From assembly GCF_017654505.1 (NCBI RefSeq), contig NC_054539.1, positions 71,528,413 to 71,592,412 on the forward strand: a stretch of DNA of 64,000 nt, read 5' to 3'. Origin of the DNA: Polyodon spathula (Eukaryota > Chordata > Actinopteri > Acipenseriformes > Polyodontidae). This document shows positions 50,322 through 61,900 of this stretch, in pieces. The position numbers and the translations under genes were made by a program. A model generated the notes under the pieces. That model did no database searches. It had not been told where the DNA came from and saw nothing but the letters and a program-made list of their open reading frames with translations. Position 1 is the stretch's first letter. Each line of letters starts with the position of its first letter.

Positions 50322-53300
50322 CTGGGATCACAAAATAAGAATGAAAGCAGATTAGAATTTATAAAAGTGGACAGTGCCTTCAAGGGAAGCTGCCCTCCAA
50401 CTCTGAGGGTACATATAGCTCAGGAACCACTGAGGCTAGAACAGAGAAGCAAAGTATTTTAAAGTTGTTTGTAGGACACAACCACTATGAATTTTTTTTC
50501 AACCGGTTGAAATCAAATACCAGTTGGGTCAGTCACTTTTATGACTTTACTTGACACAGGGGGGTCTGTTCAACTGGTCTAAATAGTAGCACATCTAAAT
50601 AATGACACTGACTGAACCCAGTATGCTTTGTGTTGAGGATGTCAATGCTGAGAACAAAATGCTGTCCATTGCACTATACCTTTTTCTTGTAGAGTTTCAT
50701 GAATCTGTCTTTCAGTTCTATGAAAGTAGACTTGACACAGGTATTGTTTGCCAAAGCTAGCAGGGAATGGGAATGTCCAACTGGAGGCACAGAACACAGG
50801 CCAGTCTTCCAGCCTTCCTGGTTCCAGGACACAAATGGCAGAGAAGGTTTCAACCTGGATAAACAAAATAGAAAAATATTCCAAACAAATAGAACAAAAA
50901 CAGCAAGGAACCACTCAGGATAATGGAGCAGTCCAAGCAAAGTTGAAAAGTCCAACCACTGAGGCTTTCTATTTTTCGTGGTAGTTTTATACTGTCACAA
51001 CGGTTTTATTACTCTCAGAAAAACAGCTTTTGCCTTTGCACTTGCTTCAAAGTGGGGGCCCTTGTGTTAAAAATAGACTCCTGTTTATAATTAATAAAGA
51101 CCAAGGTTTTGCAGGTACTCTTTTTCTGAGCAATTCCCTTTACTGTATTTTTTGTCTGCAGTTGCCTGCATAAAACGAGCCTTTTAACTTAAGAACTGAG
51201 TGATTTAAAAAGTAGCTTGGAAGGAAACGATCCTTCCACCCAGGCCACTGAAATTGTTACTACTTTTCTGCCAGCTGCTGCCAAACTGTTGTCACATAGA
51301 TGTGACTTTTCCTTATGCCTACCTAAATAGCTGATCCCACTGATTGAATTATCTACTGCTAAGCATGCTGGGAGATACAGTTGTCTATCTTTCTTAGGGT
51401 TACAATCCCACAACTCACTGCTGAGATGATGCATTTCTATGGAAACGAGCAAAATACATACCAGGAACTGAATTCAAAATTAACTTGTATCAAACAGACA
51501 AAAGAATAACAAGACAAATAATTAATAAAATATGAGTGGTTTTAGTAAATCTGATCACAGCAGGTTCTCTATTAAATCACAGTCACACTGCTATTGCTTG
51601 GTACTCAACAATTATGCAGACAAGCACAATCGAGGGAACGCTTTGTTAAGTGTTGTGTAATTACCAAGGTTTTATTTCATTTAAAATAATAACTAACAAC
51701 TTAAAACACGTTAAAGAGAATCGCTCAAATGTTCCAAGTATCTGCATAGACTTAATAAGGACTACAATAGGGTGAGGTAATCAATAGTTGCTCGATATAC
51801 TTATTTACTTACAAACTTTCATGTGTATATGTATTTTAATACTAATGCAGTGATGTGTCTGGATGCTGACTCAGGAGCGACGAAGATGAACACACGCTGT
51901 CCTCTGAAGCATGTGCCATCAGCCGACTGCTTCTTTTTATACACTGCAGGCCCACCATGCAGCCACCTCAGAGCTATCTCGGAGGACAATGCAGCTCTGG
52001 GGAGCTTACAGGCAACTCGGCCAATTGTGCTCTGCCCCTGGGAGCTACCGTCCACGGTCGGCAGTGGAATAGCCCGGACTCGAACCGATGACATCCAGGC
52101 TATAGGGTGCATCCTGCACTCCAGACGGAGAGCAGTTTTTTTTATTGTTTCGACCCGCAACAAAGACATCACAAGAGCTCTGTTATAGCTGAAAGGCACT
52201 GTTAGTTTACAGCAGATTGGAATGCTTTCCAGGGTGCAATAAGTAAAACTAGCTGGAAATTATTTTTGTGCTTTTGCATAGGATGCAACTACTTGCTACT
52301 AAATATATGACAAATGTAGTTCATTTTTTAAACACTCAAATGTGCTCTCCTGTGATACCATACTAAAATAATGAAACCTTGTGTCTCACCTTTCAATGTT
52401 CCTTCTGAGATCAGAAACTTGAACATCCCCTCTCACTATCAGAGCGCAGGCCAGGTAAAGGTTGTGCTTTGGGTCAGCATGAATCAGCTGGTGATCTTTA
52501 CTAAAAGCATCAGAAAACATCTGATCCAACCTGCAAACAGAATACGGGTCAAACTAGCAATGTCTCTGCATGAGAAAAACAAACTATAATAAGAATTTAA
52601 TAAATCAACATCTTTCTTTTTTTTCACAAAACAGAGAGTGTTTTTTTTTGCTAAATGAGTGCTGTTTAGTGGAGCTGAAAGAGTCCTTTATAGGCACCCA
52701 TGGAAGACTTCCAAACTCAAACCCAATATCCTGAACTTCTGAAAACACAAATAAACAGTCAAGAAATAAAAATAACTCGAGAAGTACTGTACCTCCTTGA
52801 AGGAACATTAACATCTGCCAGTGTGTAGAGTGGAGATAAACTGGAAACCAGATAGTGAAGTCTTGGAAATGGAACAAGATTCATAGTAATCTCATTGAGA
52901 TCCATATTGAGGGAGCCCTCAAACCTGGCAGAACTGTAAATAAAACAAAAAAAACCACTAACTGTATCAGCTGCTCAACAGATTCTTTATCATTCTCTTA
53001 TAGATAATCTACCCCTATTACATATTTTCAAGGTATTTCTTTGGAAAATCTGATTGCCGAGTTAGACATTTTTCTGAAGCACTTTTAAAAATGTTACTGC
53101 TGACATCAGCCTCTAAATACAGTACAGTATTACCCCGTGAAAACAAAACACAGATTTTGTATAATGTGATCATTTTCTCAGTAAAGAATTAGATGTGTCC
53201 ACCCTACCTGGTTAAATTGAGTAACATGTTTGCCACTATGTTGTTCATTGCATCAAATGGTTTCTCCTGGCCTTTGATTCCACCCTGACCAGAGATTATA

Positions 53301-56300
53301 GTGCTGCTCTGTTTGATTTCAGCTCCCAGCTTTCCAGAATGGGACATGTGCTTAATTTTGTTGACGATATCAACTAAGGACTGTAAGGTGGTACAAAATC
53401 AATGAAGTTAAACCTTTTACCACTAAAAGTCACTGTGCATAAATCACACAGACACATATTCTATGCCATACTGTAAACTCTTGCAACATTGGCTTTGTTT
53501 ACTGAAAAAAACATTGTGCTGCAAGCTAGGCAAATTCTTTTTATACAGGTCAGTACTAATGCAGCAGTAAAAAAAAATGTATTACCATTTTAAAATGAGT
53601 CAAAGAAGTAATGTTATAGGAATACAAATAAATAAAAATCACACAAATTAATATTTAACATTTAGAACTGCACTATACAAAGAGATATTAATGTGGCAGT
53701 CTGGATTTGGGGGTGTGATGTGAAATCAGAACGGTTCCATTTATTCTAACTTTAATTCTCATAGACAGCTATAAGTACCCATATAAAATCAGTATAAATA
53801 AATAAACCCATATTATAACAAGTTGCCCATATAAAGTAATCCCCTTTGACCAAAGTTGTTGCTGTAACATATCATGAGGGAAACTGACCCAACATTGCAG
53901 GGCTTTAATTCTGTACTATGTCTCCATTTCCTACTCACTTGGTTTTCTATTGGTAGTACACAGTCTGCATGCTCTGTTAACTCCCGCATGGCAAGAACAC
54001 TGTTATAGGGGGAGGTGATGACATCGTCCTCAGCAGAGGGGTAAACTGAAGTGACTATCCTGCAAACCTCGGGGAACTCATCTTCAAGCACGTTCAGAAC
54101 AGAAGTACCTAAACCAGAGCCAGTGCCTATTGGACAGAAAACAGAAAATACAGTTTTCTCACATGCATACATGTCCTGATCACTAGTAAAAGGTGACAAG
54201 GGAAAAATGACATTTGTAGCTAACAACGTGGCAACTGACGTCACATTGATTTGTGACGTCTAATCTTTCAGGTTAAAAGCCAGTAGAGCAGAAGAACTCT
54301 TCTGTCAGAGGTCGAGGACAATGGAGTGAGGAATTATATATTGAGAGTAATATCCCCAATGTGTTCCAAACTGAACTTCACATAACTCACCTCCGCCCAT
54401 GGAGTGAATAACAAAGAAACACTGCAGACAGTCACAGTGCTCTGCAGCCTTCCTCAGATTCTCCACAATCTCATCTCTGTATGTGGAGCCATACACTTTG
54501 TGCCCTACTGCCCTGTAGAACAGAAAGACATTGTGCTCATTCATTTTCCTTAAAGCAGACTTCCCTCCCAAAGCACATTCTTTGCTCAGTCAAAAGGAGA
54601 AATTATAATCATACAATTTCAGTCAAAACAGCCCAAACAAAGCTATATTCAATTAAACAATTTCATATCTAAATAGGTGATACCATGGGGGTGCACTAGT
54701 TACTGTAACCACAAAAGTTGGAGGTTTGGAAAAGGATATGATGCCTGTTGTTTCTGATGAAAATGAAAGCATAATGAATAAATATCTACCTTTACACATT
54801 TATATGAACCCAGTTTAGCTTTATGTGTACTGCAGTTTCTTAAAAATATGTTGTTGAGAATTTGCTTTTAAGGTTCAATCTTCATAAACATAAAAGCTAT
54901 TGGTAAAACCGTATGTGACAATATATATTTCAATATAACCTACTAAGCATATTACAACTAGTGGATTACTTGTGGGGTTGTATTCTAGTTCCAAATGTCC
55001 TATACCCCACAGTATTTGGACTGCATTCTTGTATATTTTAGTAGTTCTGAATTGAGTGTTTAATAGTTATGGGTTGTTTGGATTTGCCACCAATTGAATA
55101 GACCCCTAAACTAGAGGATGCAGTTAACCCTTGTAATGTGGATATCTCACCAGTTGTTGCCTGAGCCTGATACATCGGTAATGAGTTGCTTACTGTCAAA
55201 AACATCTCTCAGAGGTCCTTGAAGTATTTCATTAACCACACCTTCCTCCATGTCAATCAGAACAGCCTTGGGAAAAGTTATATACATAAATCATAAGCTT
55301 ATGCTAAAATGTATAAAAAAAGAAATTCATTGTAAAGAAGATATATAGTAAATAATTTATTATATTTTACCCTGGCTTTTAGGGATCTTATTTTTCCTCC
55401 AGAAATATCATTATTGTCCTCATCACTTCTCCTAAAAAGATTAAGCAGTGTTCTATTAAATTAGGATTTATATAAAAAGATTAGGGTAGCGATCATTTAA
55501 CAGATAAAAATGATTCTGTATCAATTGTATGCCCCAAAGCATTTCTAAAAAAATGTTTCACAGCCCCCGATTACAGATAAAACAAACATCAGGATCTGCC
55601 AGTCTGAAACCAGCTGCAAGTCATACTCAAACCAATCTTTAAACAGCATGCCACAAATAAGCACTACAAGGTATATTTCAAAATGGAACACACTGATGCT
55701 TTTTTGTGAGTCACTAAGTCCTAGTAATTTTTCATTTCAAAGTACACTACACAGATCAGAAAGAGAGCCACAATGTAATACAGTAAAACTTTACCTGGTA
55801 TCAACATTCCTGAAGAAACTACTTAAAGCTTCATCATAGATTCCTTTCTAGAAACGGAGAGAAAGCACAGTCACGTTCAGATCCTAAATGTAGTTAACCC
55901 TTCCTTGTAAACTTTTCTGTGTAGAGGGATATGCATGGTGTTACTTCCAACATTTTTTTTAAAAAAGAAGTATTGTATCAACCTCTACATTTCAAGCAGG
56001 GAAAATAGTTTCATATATCTTCATACATTTTGTAAGTTACTGATATAGTTTAAAATAATAAACTTCTGGCAAAATTACAGTTCATACGTTTGTAGCACAT
56101 GTATATTTATTTACACAGTAAATACATTTACTACTTACTTTATTTACACTTGCATGTTCCCTTAAAGCGAGGTCCCAAAACCGAGAGCCAACTTGATTAC
56201 CACACTGACCAACTGAGAAAAAAAGGAAACCGCTACTGCGAACACAGCCTTAACTTAGTGAGAATCTCTGAGAGTTGATGTTTTACATAAATGCTAGTTA

Positions 56301-56492
56301 CAGTTCAGTACAGCTACAGTACGGGTGCCTGCAGTTTCGGGACGTTCGATTGGCAAATTCATGGGATAAACTGGTACGAGAATGTTCCTTTACCCGCTAC
56401 TAATAAATCGCTGTTATACCCAGGTGTAATCAATGGTGACTGCATTTATAAAACGCATTTGACTTACCCTGTACCACAACAGATTGTGTCAT
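50163..56492 (-). CDS. tube1: TUBE1, epsilon-tubulin, 12 coding exons, 475 aa
   Basis: Coding exons, 5' to 3' on the minus strand, are 56492-56468, 56212-56139, 55847-55795, 55431-55371, 55266-55151, 54512-54391, 54126-53939, 53380-53208, 52933-52793, 52530-52390, 50854-50680 and 50321-50163 (TAA). Every join is GT-AG and frame-preserving; the 475-residue total equals human TUBE1 as I remember it. The N-terminal VGQCGNQVG motif and the GGGTGSG phosphate loop of the GTP site are present, with the loop split between exons 6 and 7. Epsilon-specific stretches include HCDCLQCFFVIHSMGGG, VSWNQEGWKTGLCSVPP and GHSHSLLALANNTCVK. Epsilon-tubulin acts with delta-tubulin at centrioles and basal bodies to stabilise triplet microtubules. 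An RFX X-box about 230 bp upstream fits a ciliary/centriolar regulon. The gene converges with CCN6. Confidence 0.96.
50680..50854 (-). CDS. tube1: TUBE1 coding exon 11
   Basis: Residues 365-423: LKPSLPFVSWNQEGWK, SVPPVGHSHSLLALANN and FIELKDRFMKLYKKK. The preceding intron (50855-52389) is the largest in the gene and holds a SINE. Confidence 0.96.
51890..52135 (-). mobile_element. tRNA-derived SINE in TUBE1 intron 10
   Basis: The minus strand carries a pol III B box (GGTTCGAGTCC at about 52087-52077) and a body containing CGGACCGTGGACG-like and GCACAATTGGCC-like stretches known from fish SINEs. It lies in the sense direction of TUBE1. Open frames on both strands here are incidental. Confidence 0.65.
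52390..52530 (-). CDS. tube1: TUBE1 coding exon 10
   Basis: Residues 318-365: LDQMFSDAFSKDHQL, HNLYLACALIVRGDVQVSDL. Acceptor TTTGCAG, donor GAAAG|GTGAGA, phase 2. Confidence 0.95.
52793..52933 (-). CDS. tube1: TUBE1 coding exon 9
   Basis: Residues 271-318: SSARFEGSLNMDLNEITMN, LVPFPRLHYLVSSLSPLYTL. Acceptor ATTTACAG, donor AGGAG|GTACAG, phase 2. Confidence 0.95.
53208..53380 (-). CDS. tube1: TUBE1 coding exon 8
   Basis: Residues 214-271: SLVDIVNKIKHMSHSGKLG, a divergent Ser/Gly-rich loop, then KPFDAMNNIVANMLLNLT. Acceptor TTACAG, donor ACCAG|GTAGGG, phase 2. Confidence 0.94.
53939..54126 (-). CDS. tube1: TUBE1 coding exon 7
   Basis: Residues 151-213: completes GGGTGSGLGTS, then LEDEFPEVCR, EDDVITSPYNSVLAM and HADCVLPIENQ. 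Acceptor CCAATAG, donor CAA|GTGAGT, phase 0. Confidence 0.96.
54391..54512 (-). CDS. tube1: TUBE1 coding exon 6
   Basis: Residues 110-151: AVGHKVYGSTYRDEIVEN, then HCDCLQCFFVIHSMGGG. The exon ends inside the GTP phosphate-binding glycine loop with donor GGAG|GTGAGT, phase 1. Confidence 0.96.
55151..55266 (-). CDS. tube1: TUBE1 coding exon 5
   Basis: Residues 72-110: AVLIDMEEGVVNEIL, GPLRDVFD, then ITDVSGSGNNW. The donor CTG|GTGAGA splits the Trp codon (phase 2). Confidence 0.95.
55371..55431 (-). CDS. tube1: TUBE1 coding exon 4
   Basis: Residues about 51-71 (RSDEDNNDISGGKIRSLKAR). This is the variable acidic loop ahead of the conserved SLKAR/AVLIDME segment. Donor AGG|GTAAAA, phase 0. Confidence 0.9.
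55795..55847 (-). CDS. tube1: TUBE1 coding exon 3
   Basis: Residues 34-51 (KGIYDEALSSFFRNVDT). The acceptor is TTTCTAG and the donor ACCAG|GTAAAG in phase 2. Confidence 0.92.
56139..56212 (-). CDS. tube1: TUBE1 coding exon 2
   Basis: Residues 9-33, beginning with the tubulin VGQCGNQVG motif and containing FWDLALREHA. The acceptor is TTCTCAG and the donor AAA|GTAAGT in phase 0. Confidence 0.93.
56468..56492 (-). CDS. tube1: TUBE1 coding exon 1
   Basis: Encodes MTQSVVVQ plus one base (phase 1), with the consensus donor CAGG|GTAAGT. Residues match the epsilon-tubulin N-terminal beta strand. Confidence 0.9.
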
Positions 56493-56720
56493 CCTAGCAC
56501 AGCTGGTACACTATCCCAGTAGAGTCAAGTGTGCTTCGAAGTGTTAGCTCTGTAATTACAAACCAGTGTCCTCGAGTATTTCTTGCTGCATCGACCCCAG
56601 GATACAGCTCTCTGCAGCAACACAAGAAGATCTGTTTACTAAGAAACTATACAGCTACCAATGACTAAGAAACTGTCAAACAGCGACTACATGTTTAGTC
56701 GTCGCGATACAGTGACGTCC

Positions 56721-56734
56721 GTCTCCATAGAAAC
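56721..56734. promoter_or_regulatory. RFX X-box in the TUBE1 promoter
   Basis: GTCTCCATAGAAAC fits the X-box consensus RYYNYY-N2-RRNRAC at every defined position. It lies about 230 bp upstream of the TUBE1 ATG. A CRE-like TGACGTCC lies at 56713-56720 beside it. RFX factors drive ciliary genes, so the site suits a centriolar tubulin. Occupancy is unproven. Confidence 0.6.
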
Positions 56735-56887
56735 CACCAATGCTGGACTACTTGATTCTTGACACCAGGGGGCACTAAAAACACTAATTTAAGCACAGGT
56801 TTCGTCAAACTGCAGTCTAAATAATAATACAGTACTGTATATAGCTACCGTGTAGCCTGTCAGTCAAGCATAGCACAGGGAAAAGGG

Positions 56888-56962
56888 ATAAGAACATAAG
56901 AAAGATTATAAACGAGAGCAGGCCATTCGGCCCCGATGCCACACATAATCCTGATCTTTTTG
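56888..56962 (+). repeat. Interspersed repeat fragment
   Basis: AAGAACATAAGAAAGATT, then AAACGAGAGCAGGCCATTCG, a stretch I associate with an abundant repeat of sturgeon and related fishes. Only the first 75 bases or so are present. Confidence 0.5.
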
Positions 56963-57910
56963 ACATGTAACGAACGGGCTGCTGTACACTTCCATTCACT
57001 ATATAGGTCTTCAATGTAAAACACATGATTTTAACAAGTGTGTTCTTTCATTTCAAACATGGTACCTGTATATAAGGGTAAAGAAAACCCTCGCCTTATC
57101 TCGAGCAGGATTCTTCAGTTCACCCAGTCACTTTCTTCCAGGTCTGAATGTTAGAGGCTGCAATAGAGGAAGCAGCTGGCTGGTTATTGCCAGGAGAAGG
57201 GCATTGAGGGGGTGGGGAGCTTTACCAATGAAGTATAAGGAATTTAAGAGATTTCCGTTCTGTTTTAAACTAAATACATGTTTGATATGTGTTTCTTTCA
57301 AAACTGCACATGTGAGATTAGATGCAGTATAAAACTGGAACTCTACACCACTGATGTGTGGAATCTTGTATCACATGGAGTGATACCAGTACTGACAGTA
57401 GGAAGTGTACATTTTGTAAAGCTAGTGTGGTATGTTTGACTTGCATGCCCCAAGTATCACAATATTAATGAGATCAGTGATAAAAATAGGATTGATTTTA
57501 AAACATTGATTATCATTCCTTTAATACAGAGTCAGTAAGGCATTCAAACAGATCTGTCATCTAATACTTTAGTGATCATTTGTATATTTTATTCACTCAG
57601 TGCTTAGTATTTGTTTTGCCTTTTTATCTGTGTTCAGTACACGTGCTTTATTTAACCTCCTCGTCATCACGGGTGTGCACTGTATTAATTGGGAAATTGT
57701 GAAGGTGAGGCAGTGAGCGTTTTATACATTTCTTAAACACCTCCTTTGATAGAAGATACTTTCATGCCTGTAGCACACCTCACATCAGAGCATGTAAACT
57801 ACTATTGTTAAACGTCACTGTAATTAAAAAAAAAAAAAAAAAAAAACAATTGCAAAGTAGCAAATACCTGTGAAAGCATGAGTAACACAAACAGAGCATA
57901 TCGCAATGCT

Positions 57911-57993
57911 ATTGAAAATGGTGTTTCCAGAGATATAGGTATGACTGTAGGAGACACTTGTTTTCCAGAGATACAGGTACGGCTGTAGGAGAC
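57911..57993. repeat. Tandem duplication of about 44 bp
   Basis: TTTCCAGAGATATAGGTATG...GGAGACAC is repeated with three substitutions immediately downstream. Confidence 0.8.
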
Positions 57994-58359
57994 ACCAGCA
58001 CCTGGGCCATCCTCAGTTGTGAGACAGAAAGACATTACTTGCTGGTTTCACAGATCCTGACTACCTTATCTAAGGAGACAATAGGTAGTCCAATAGTAAA
58101 GCTGATAGGTGTCTGTGAAACTAATCGATTTAATTCCTGGCATGCTGTATTAATACAGCCCCAAATGTATTAAAATAAAAACACTCATGAAACATTAAAC
58201 ATATTTTTGCAGTTTTACAGCTTTAAGCGCAGTTAGTAAATTGCATTAGAAAACAAGGATCCTTTCATAATCCAACTGGTTTTGGATACTACAGTACACA
58301 CATTCGGTGTAATACAGGAGTAGATTGTGTCTGGAAGATTCATTCAAAACACAAAGCAT

Positions 58360-58844
58360 TATCTAAATGTCACTTTATTTCCAATTAAAGGATTAGCTTG
58401 TTTTTGGCATAATACTGTTTGGCCTCCAATAAGCATACATGATAAAGAACTCTTGTGTTCACAATGAGATTGCAAATGAGCACTTTTGTGATAGAATAAA
58501 ATAAATAAAAAGACAGGTTTTCAGTTGGCATGTTTATGTTAATAGAGCCTGAAGCCATCCTGGATAGTGTTCCTCACAATGACAGCGCAATCTACCTGGT
58601 GTGGTATAACCAGAGCATGAAGAACACTTAGTCTTGGGTTCTGTTATTCAGATAGCAGTGCTGGCAGGTGCAGTGGTTAACCCACAATAACTTACAAGGA
58701 AACATTCTCACAGAAAGCGTAGTGGCAATGCAATGTCATGCTTTTACTACATAAGGCAGTGGATATACTATCAGATACATATTGCTTCTCTCTTGTGTTC
58801 TGCTTTGATGCTGCAGGTCTTTGCTTTGTGGATGTGACAAGCTG
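58360..58844 (-). other. lama4: LAMA4 3' UTR with poly(A) signal
   Basis: Minus-strand AATAAA lies at 58379-58374, 466 bases after the stop. The transcript end is inferred. Confidence 0.55.
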
Positions 58845-58990
58845 CTAAGCTGCTGGGCAGGAGTTGACGCTGACAGCTCCACTGACCAGTGCTGCTTTAC
58901 TGAAGCTCACCGCTGTCTCATTGATCATGAGGTTTCGCATACAGCCAGTGTAGGCTGTTCTGATGAGCATGCTCTGGGGGAGAAGAGATT
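58845..58990 (-). CDS. lama4: LAMA4 last coding exon and stop
   Basis: ESLLPQSMLIRTAYTGCMRN, then SFSKAALVSGAVSVNSCPAA and TAG. Acceptor TCTGTTCCAG. Confidence 0.97.
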
Positions 58991-61900
58991 CTGGAACAGA
59001 AAAATACAACATCGCAAATGAAACCCATGAACCCAATTCTGAGATTACTATACAGGCTTTTATTACCTCTTCTATTTGAAAGCTTTACTCCTCCCTTATG
59101 ATGCTGCCCATGATCTAGGCCCTGCCTATTTGAGTTCTGCCTACTAGAATATGTTCTGGCCCAAAGTTTGAGATCAGCTAATGGTCTTTTGGTATAAATC
59201 TGATGATAAAAAGAAGCTATATGGTGCCAGATCAAACTGAGTTTTACTTGGAGTGGCAACAGGGTAGATATTTTTAAATCTAGGCTAAAAACATGTATTT
59301 ATCCAGACTAAAGCGTTGTTATTGTGTTACTGTAGGTGCAAAGCCCCCACATGAAGGAAGCTACTTGGTATATAAATGAGTATTAGGGATTATGGACTGT
59401 TTAGTGGATTTTTTTTTTAAATAACTAAATACATGCTACTTTCCACTTGTGTACAACATGGTTATTTATTGGCAGGTTCAGGTTGTTCCAGATTTTTTCA
59501 CCTCATGTGTTGCTAATATGTTTCCACAGTGCAACAGACTACAATTAATTCAACTTGCCTGGCACACCCCCAATAAAAACAGGAGCCTTGCTGTCTATTG
59601 CTCTGGTATTCAGTGGCCCCACCACGTGGGTAACCTCTGAATCAACATCCAGCTGCACTACATTGGCATCCCTGATAACTGGAGATGGGGAAACAAAAAG
59701 GACACATGAACACAGTTGTCAGAGAAACAGAAACAAGGACTATAGGAACTATTGTAATATTATCTGACTTATACATCTTTAATTTATCATTTATACTTTG
59801 GAGCAAAACACAATGACTGTAACTCCTATAGAGGTGGACAATTCTCAGGAAAATAAATATAATTATAATTTCTTTTTTAAACATATGAAGTCAACCCTTC
59901 ATTAGCTGCTATCTTGTCCTGCAACTATAACAGCACAACATATTTGGCAAGAGATGCATTTCTACACATTGGGTATATCTTTGCCTTTCATTGCTCAACT
60001 AACATCACCAAGGCTGTCTGGAAAACTATGTGTCTCTTTGTCAAAAACCTTCTGCCTCGACAGCCGAAACCAGCCTAAATGATTTCCTTTGAGGACACAC
60101 TACACAAGACGAGCAACCACTACCAGATTCTTTGTGTGTTCAGGTCTGTAGAGACACTGCTACTGGGGCAAAGCAGATGTCTATGTCTTTAATTGACCTT
60201 CATCCTTCTGTTACCAGCATCTATCAAACACAAAAGGCCTGCGCTTGTGTTTGCTTGCTTTCTCATGGGCTTTGCTGTGGGTTATAGTGGGAAACAAGTA
60301 TTCAATACCTGCAATTCTGTGCCATCTGCCATCACACAGACCTTGTTTTGGAATGACTGAAGTGGCAAATTCTCTAATTCCATTGTGAACTTGAACAATC
60401 ACCTGCAATTTAGAAAGGATACAAAAACATTACATTTACAATGCAGTCTCTACAACACAAGTGTAGTAGATTCGCTTTCAAATGCATACAAACTGTAAGA
60501 TATGGTTATCCAGAGTGCATAGGTTTTGTTTTATATTTTTTTTTCTTTTTGCAAAATAAAAATGTATAACCTGACAATATAGACCAGTTGATGTGTGGCA
60601 TTAACAGCAGCTAGCACAATAATAAACACATTACAAAGATGAGCTATATAAATTAACACAAAATGATTAACGTGATTTGATAAGAAATAAAAAAAAAAGA
60701 TTTTCATATACATTTATTAAACTGAACTCATTTTCTGTATTAGCTGTAAACATACCTTTCGTCCTGGCTTAAAAGGATAGTAAACCCCAGTGAAAATATT
60801 GTAAAATTATGTTGAGGCACAGGTAAGCATAGTAAATCACAGGTACATATGGTAAAGTAAATGGCATGAGTGGTATAAACATAGCAAACTGTGAAATGAC
60901 TGTGGAAAATATGTACTTGTGCAGGTATTCACTGACTGTGGTAAATACGTACCTGCCCGTTGTTTATGTGCATGTTCAGGTATTCACCACTCGAGGTGTA
61001 AACGTGCAGCAGAATTCCTGAGCTGGCTCGGGGGCGCACCTCAAACACCAGCTCGAACTTCAAGCCCAGGTTAAAGGAATCGTCTGCAAAAAATTAGAGG
61101 CGCCATCATTTTTAAATTTGATTAGAATTATCTATTACAAAACAACAATGTGCTAAAATGCAAATCATGGGCCCTATACATGAAGCATGTTTTAATATTA
61201 TTTTATTTTTATAAATCCATACATACTGTAAATGTATTTATTAAATTTTTTTATGAACTGAGCCCTGGGGCTGCTACAATCTAATGTATGCAAAGAACAG
61301 TTATGTTGAAGATACTGTACACACGTGCGATTGAGTTTCTTCAGGCTTGAGATTATACACTTCACCAAACTGCTGAAAACCTTTATGCAGATATTTGTGC
61401 TGCTTACATATCTCTGCATTACCTAGAACTACATATCCTCCCTCAGCTGAGAAGTATGTTCCAGACTCTGTGGGCCCATTAAAGCAGGGTGTGACCCCAA
61501 ACGTATGGGAGACTGAAGCGAGCCACTGGCCATTCAGCTGGATACTCTTCACACAGCCGGTAAAACTGCGGACGGAATTGATCTGAAAGCACAAATGCAG
61601 AACATTATGAGACAGTGTTGAACAGAAGTGTGTGGAGTACTGGTAAATACCAGGGTAAAACTTTATGCTTTTCTTGTTACTAAATCCACCTATATCCCAT
61701 TTTGTACACCTTACCTGTGTTACTTTACTCTATCACCATCATCATTAATTAATTCATGTATTTATTTATTTAGTACATTTTATTTGGATTATCAACCCAA
61801 TCCCTACTTTTCACAACTTAGTGTATATGACTAGGGTTACCATATGACTCCATGTACACTAGGACAGTTTGGGACAATTCAGGTACGTGTAGTCCTGCTG

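Larger units (their letters stand above)
56740..58359. other. TUBE1-LAMA4 intergenic region
   Basis: Holds a repeat fragment, a tandem duplication and a poly(A) run at 57827-57846. No FAM229B-like frame is visible, although that small gene sits here in human. Confidence 0.5.

Noticed and set aside
51819..52199. Two opposing frames of 121 and 126 codons in TUBE1 intron 10
   Set aside because: They fall in a tRNA-derived SINE with a reverse B box.
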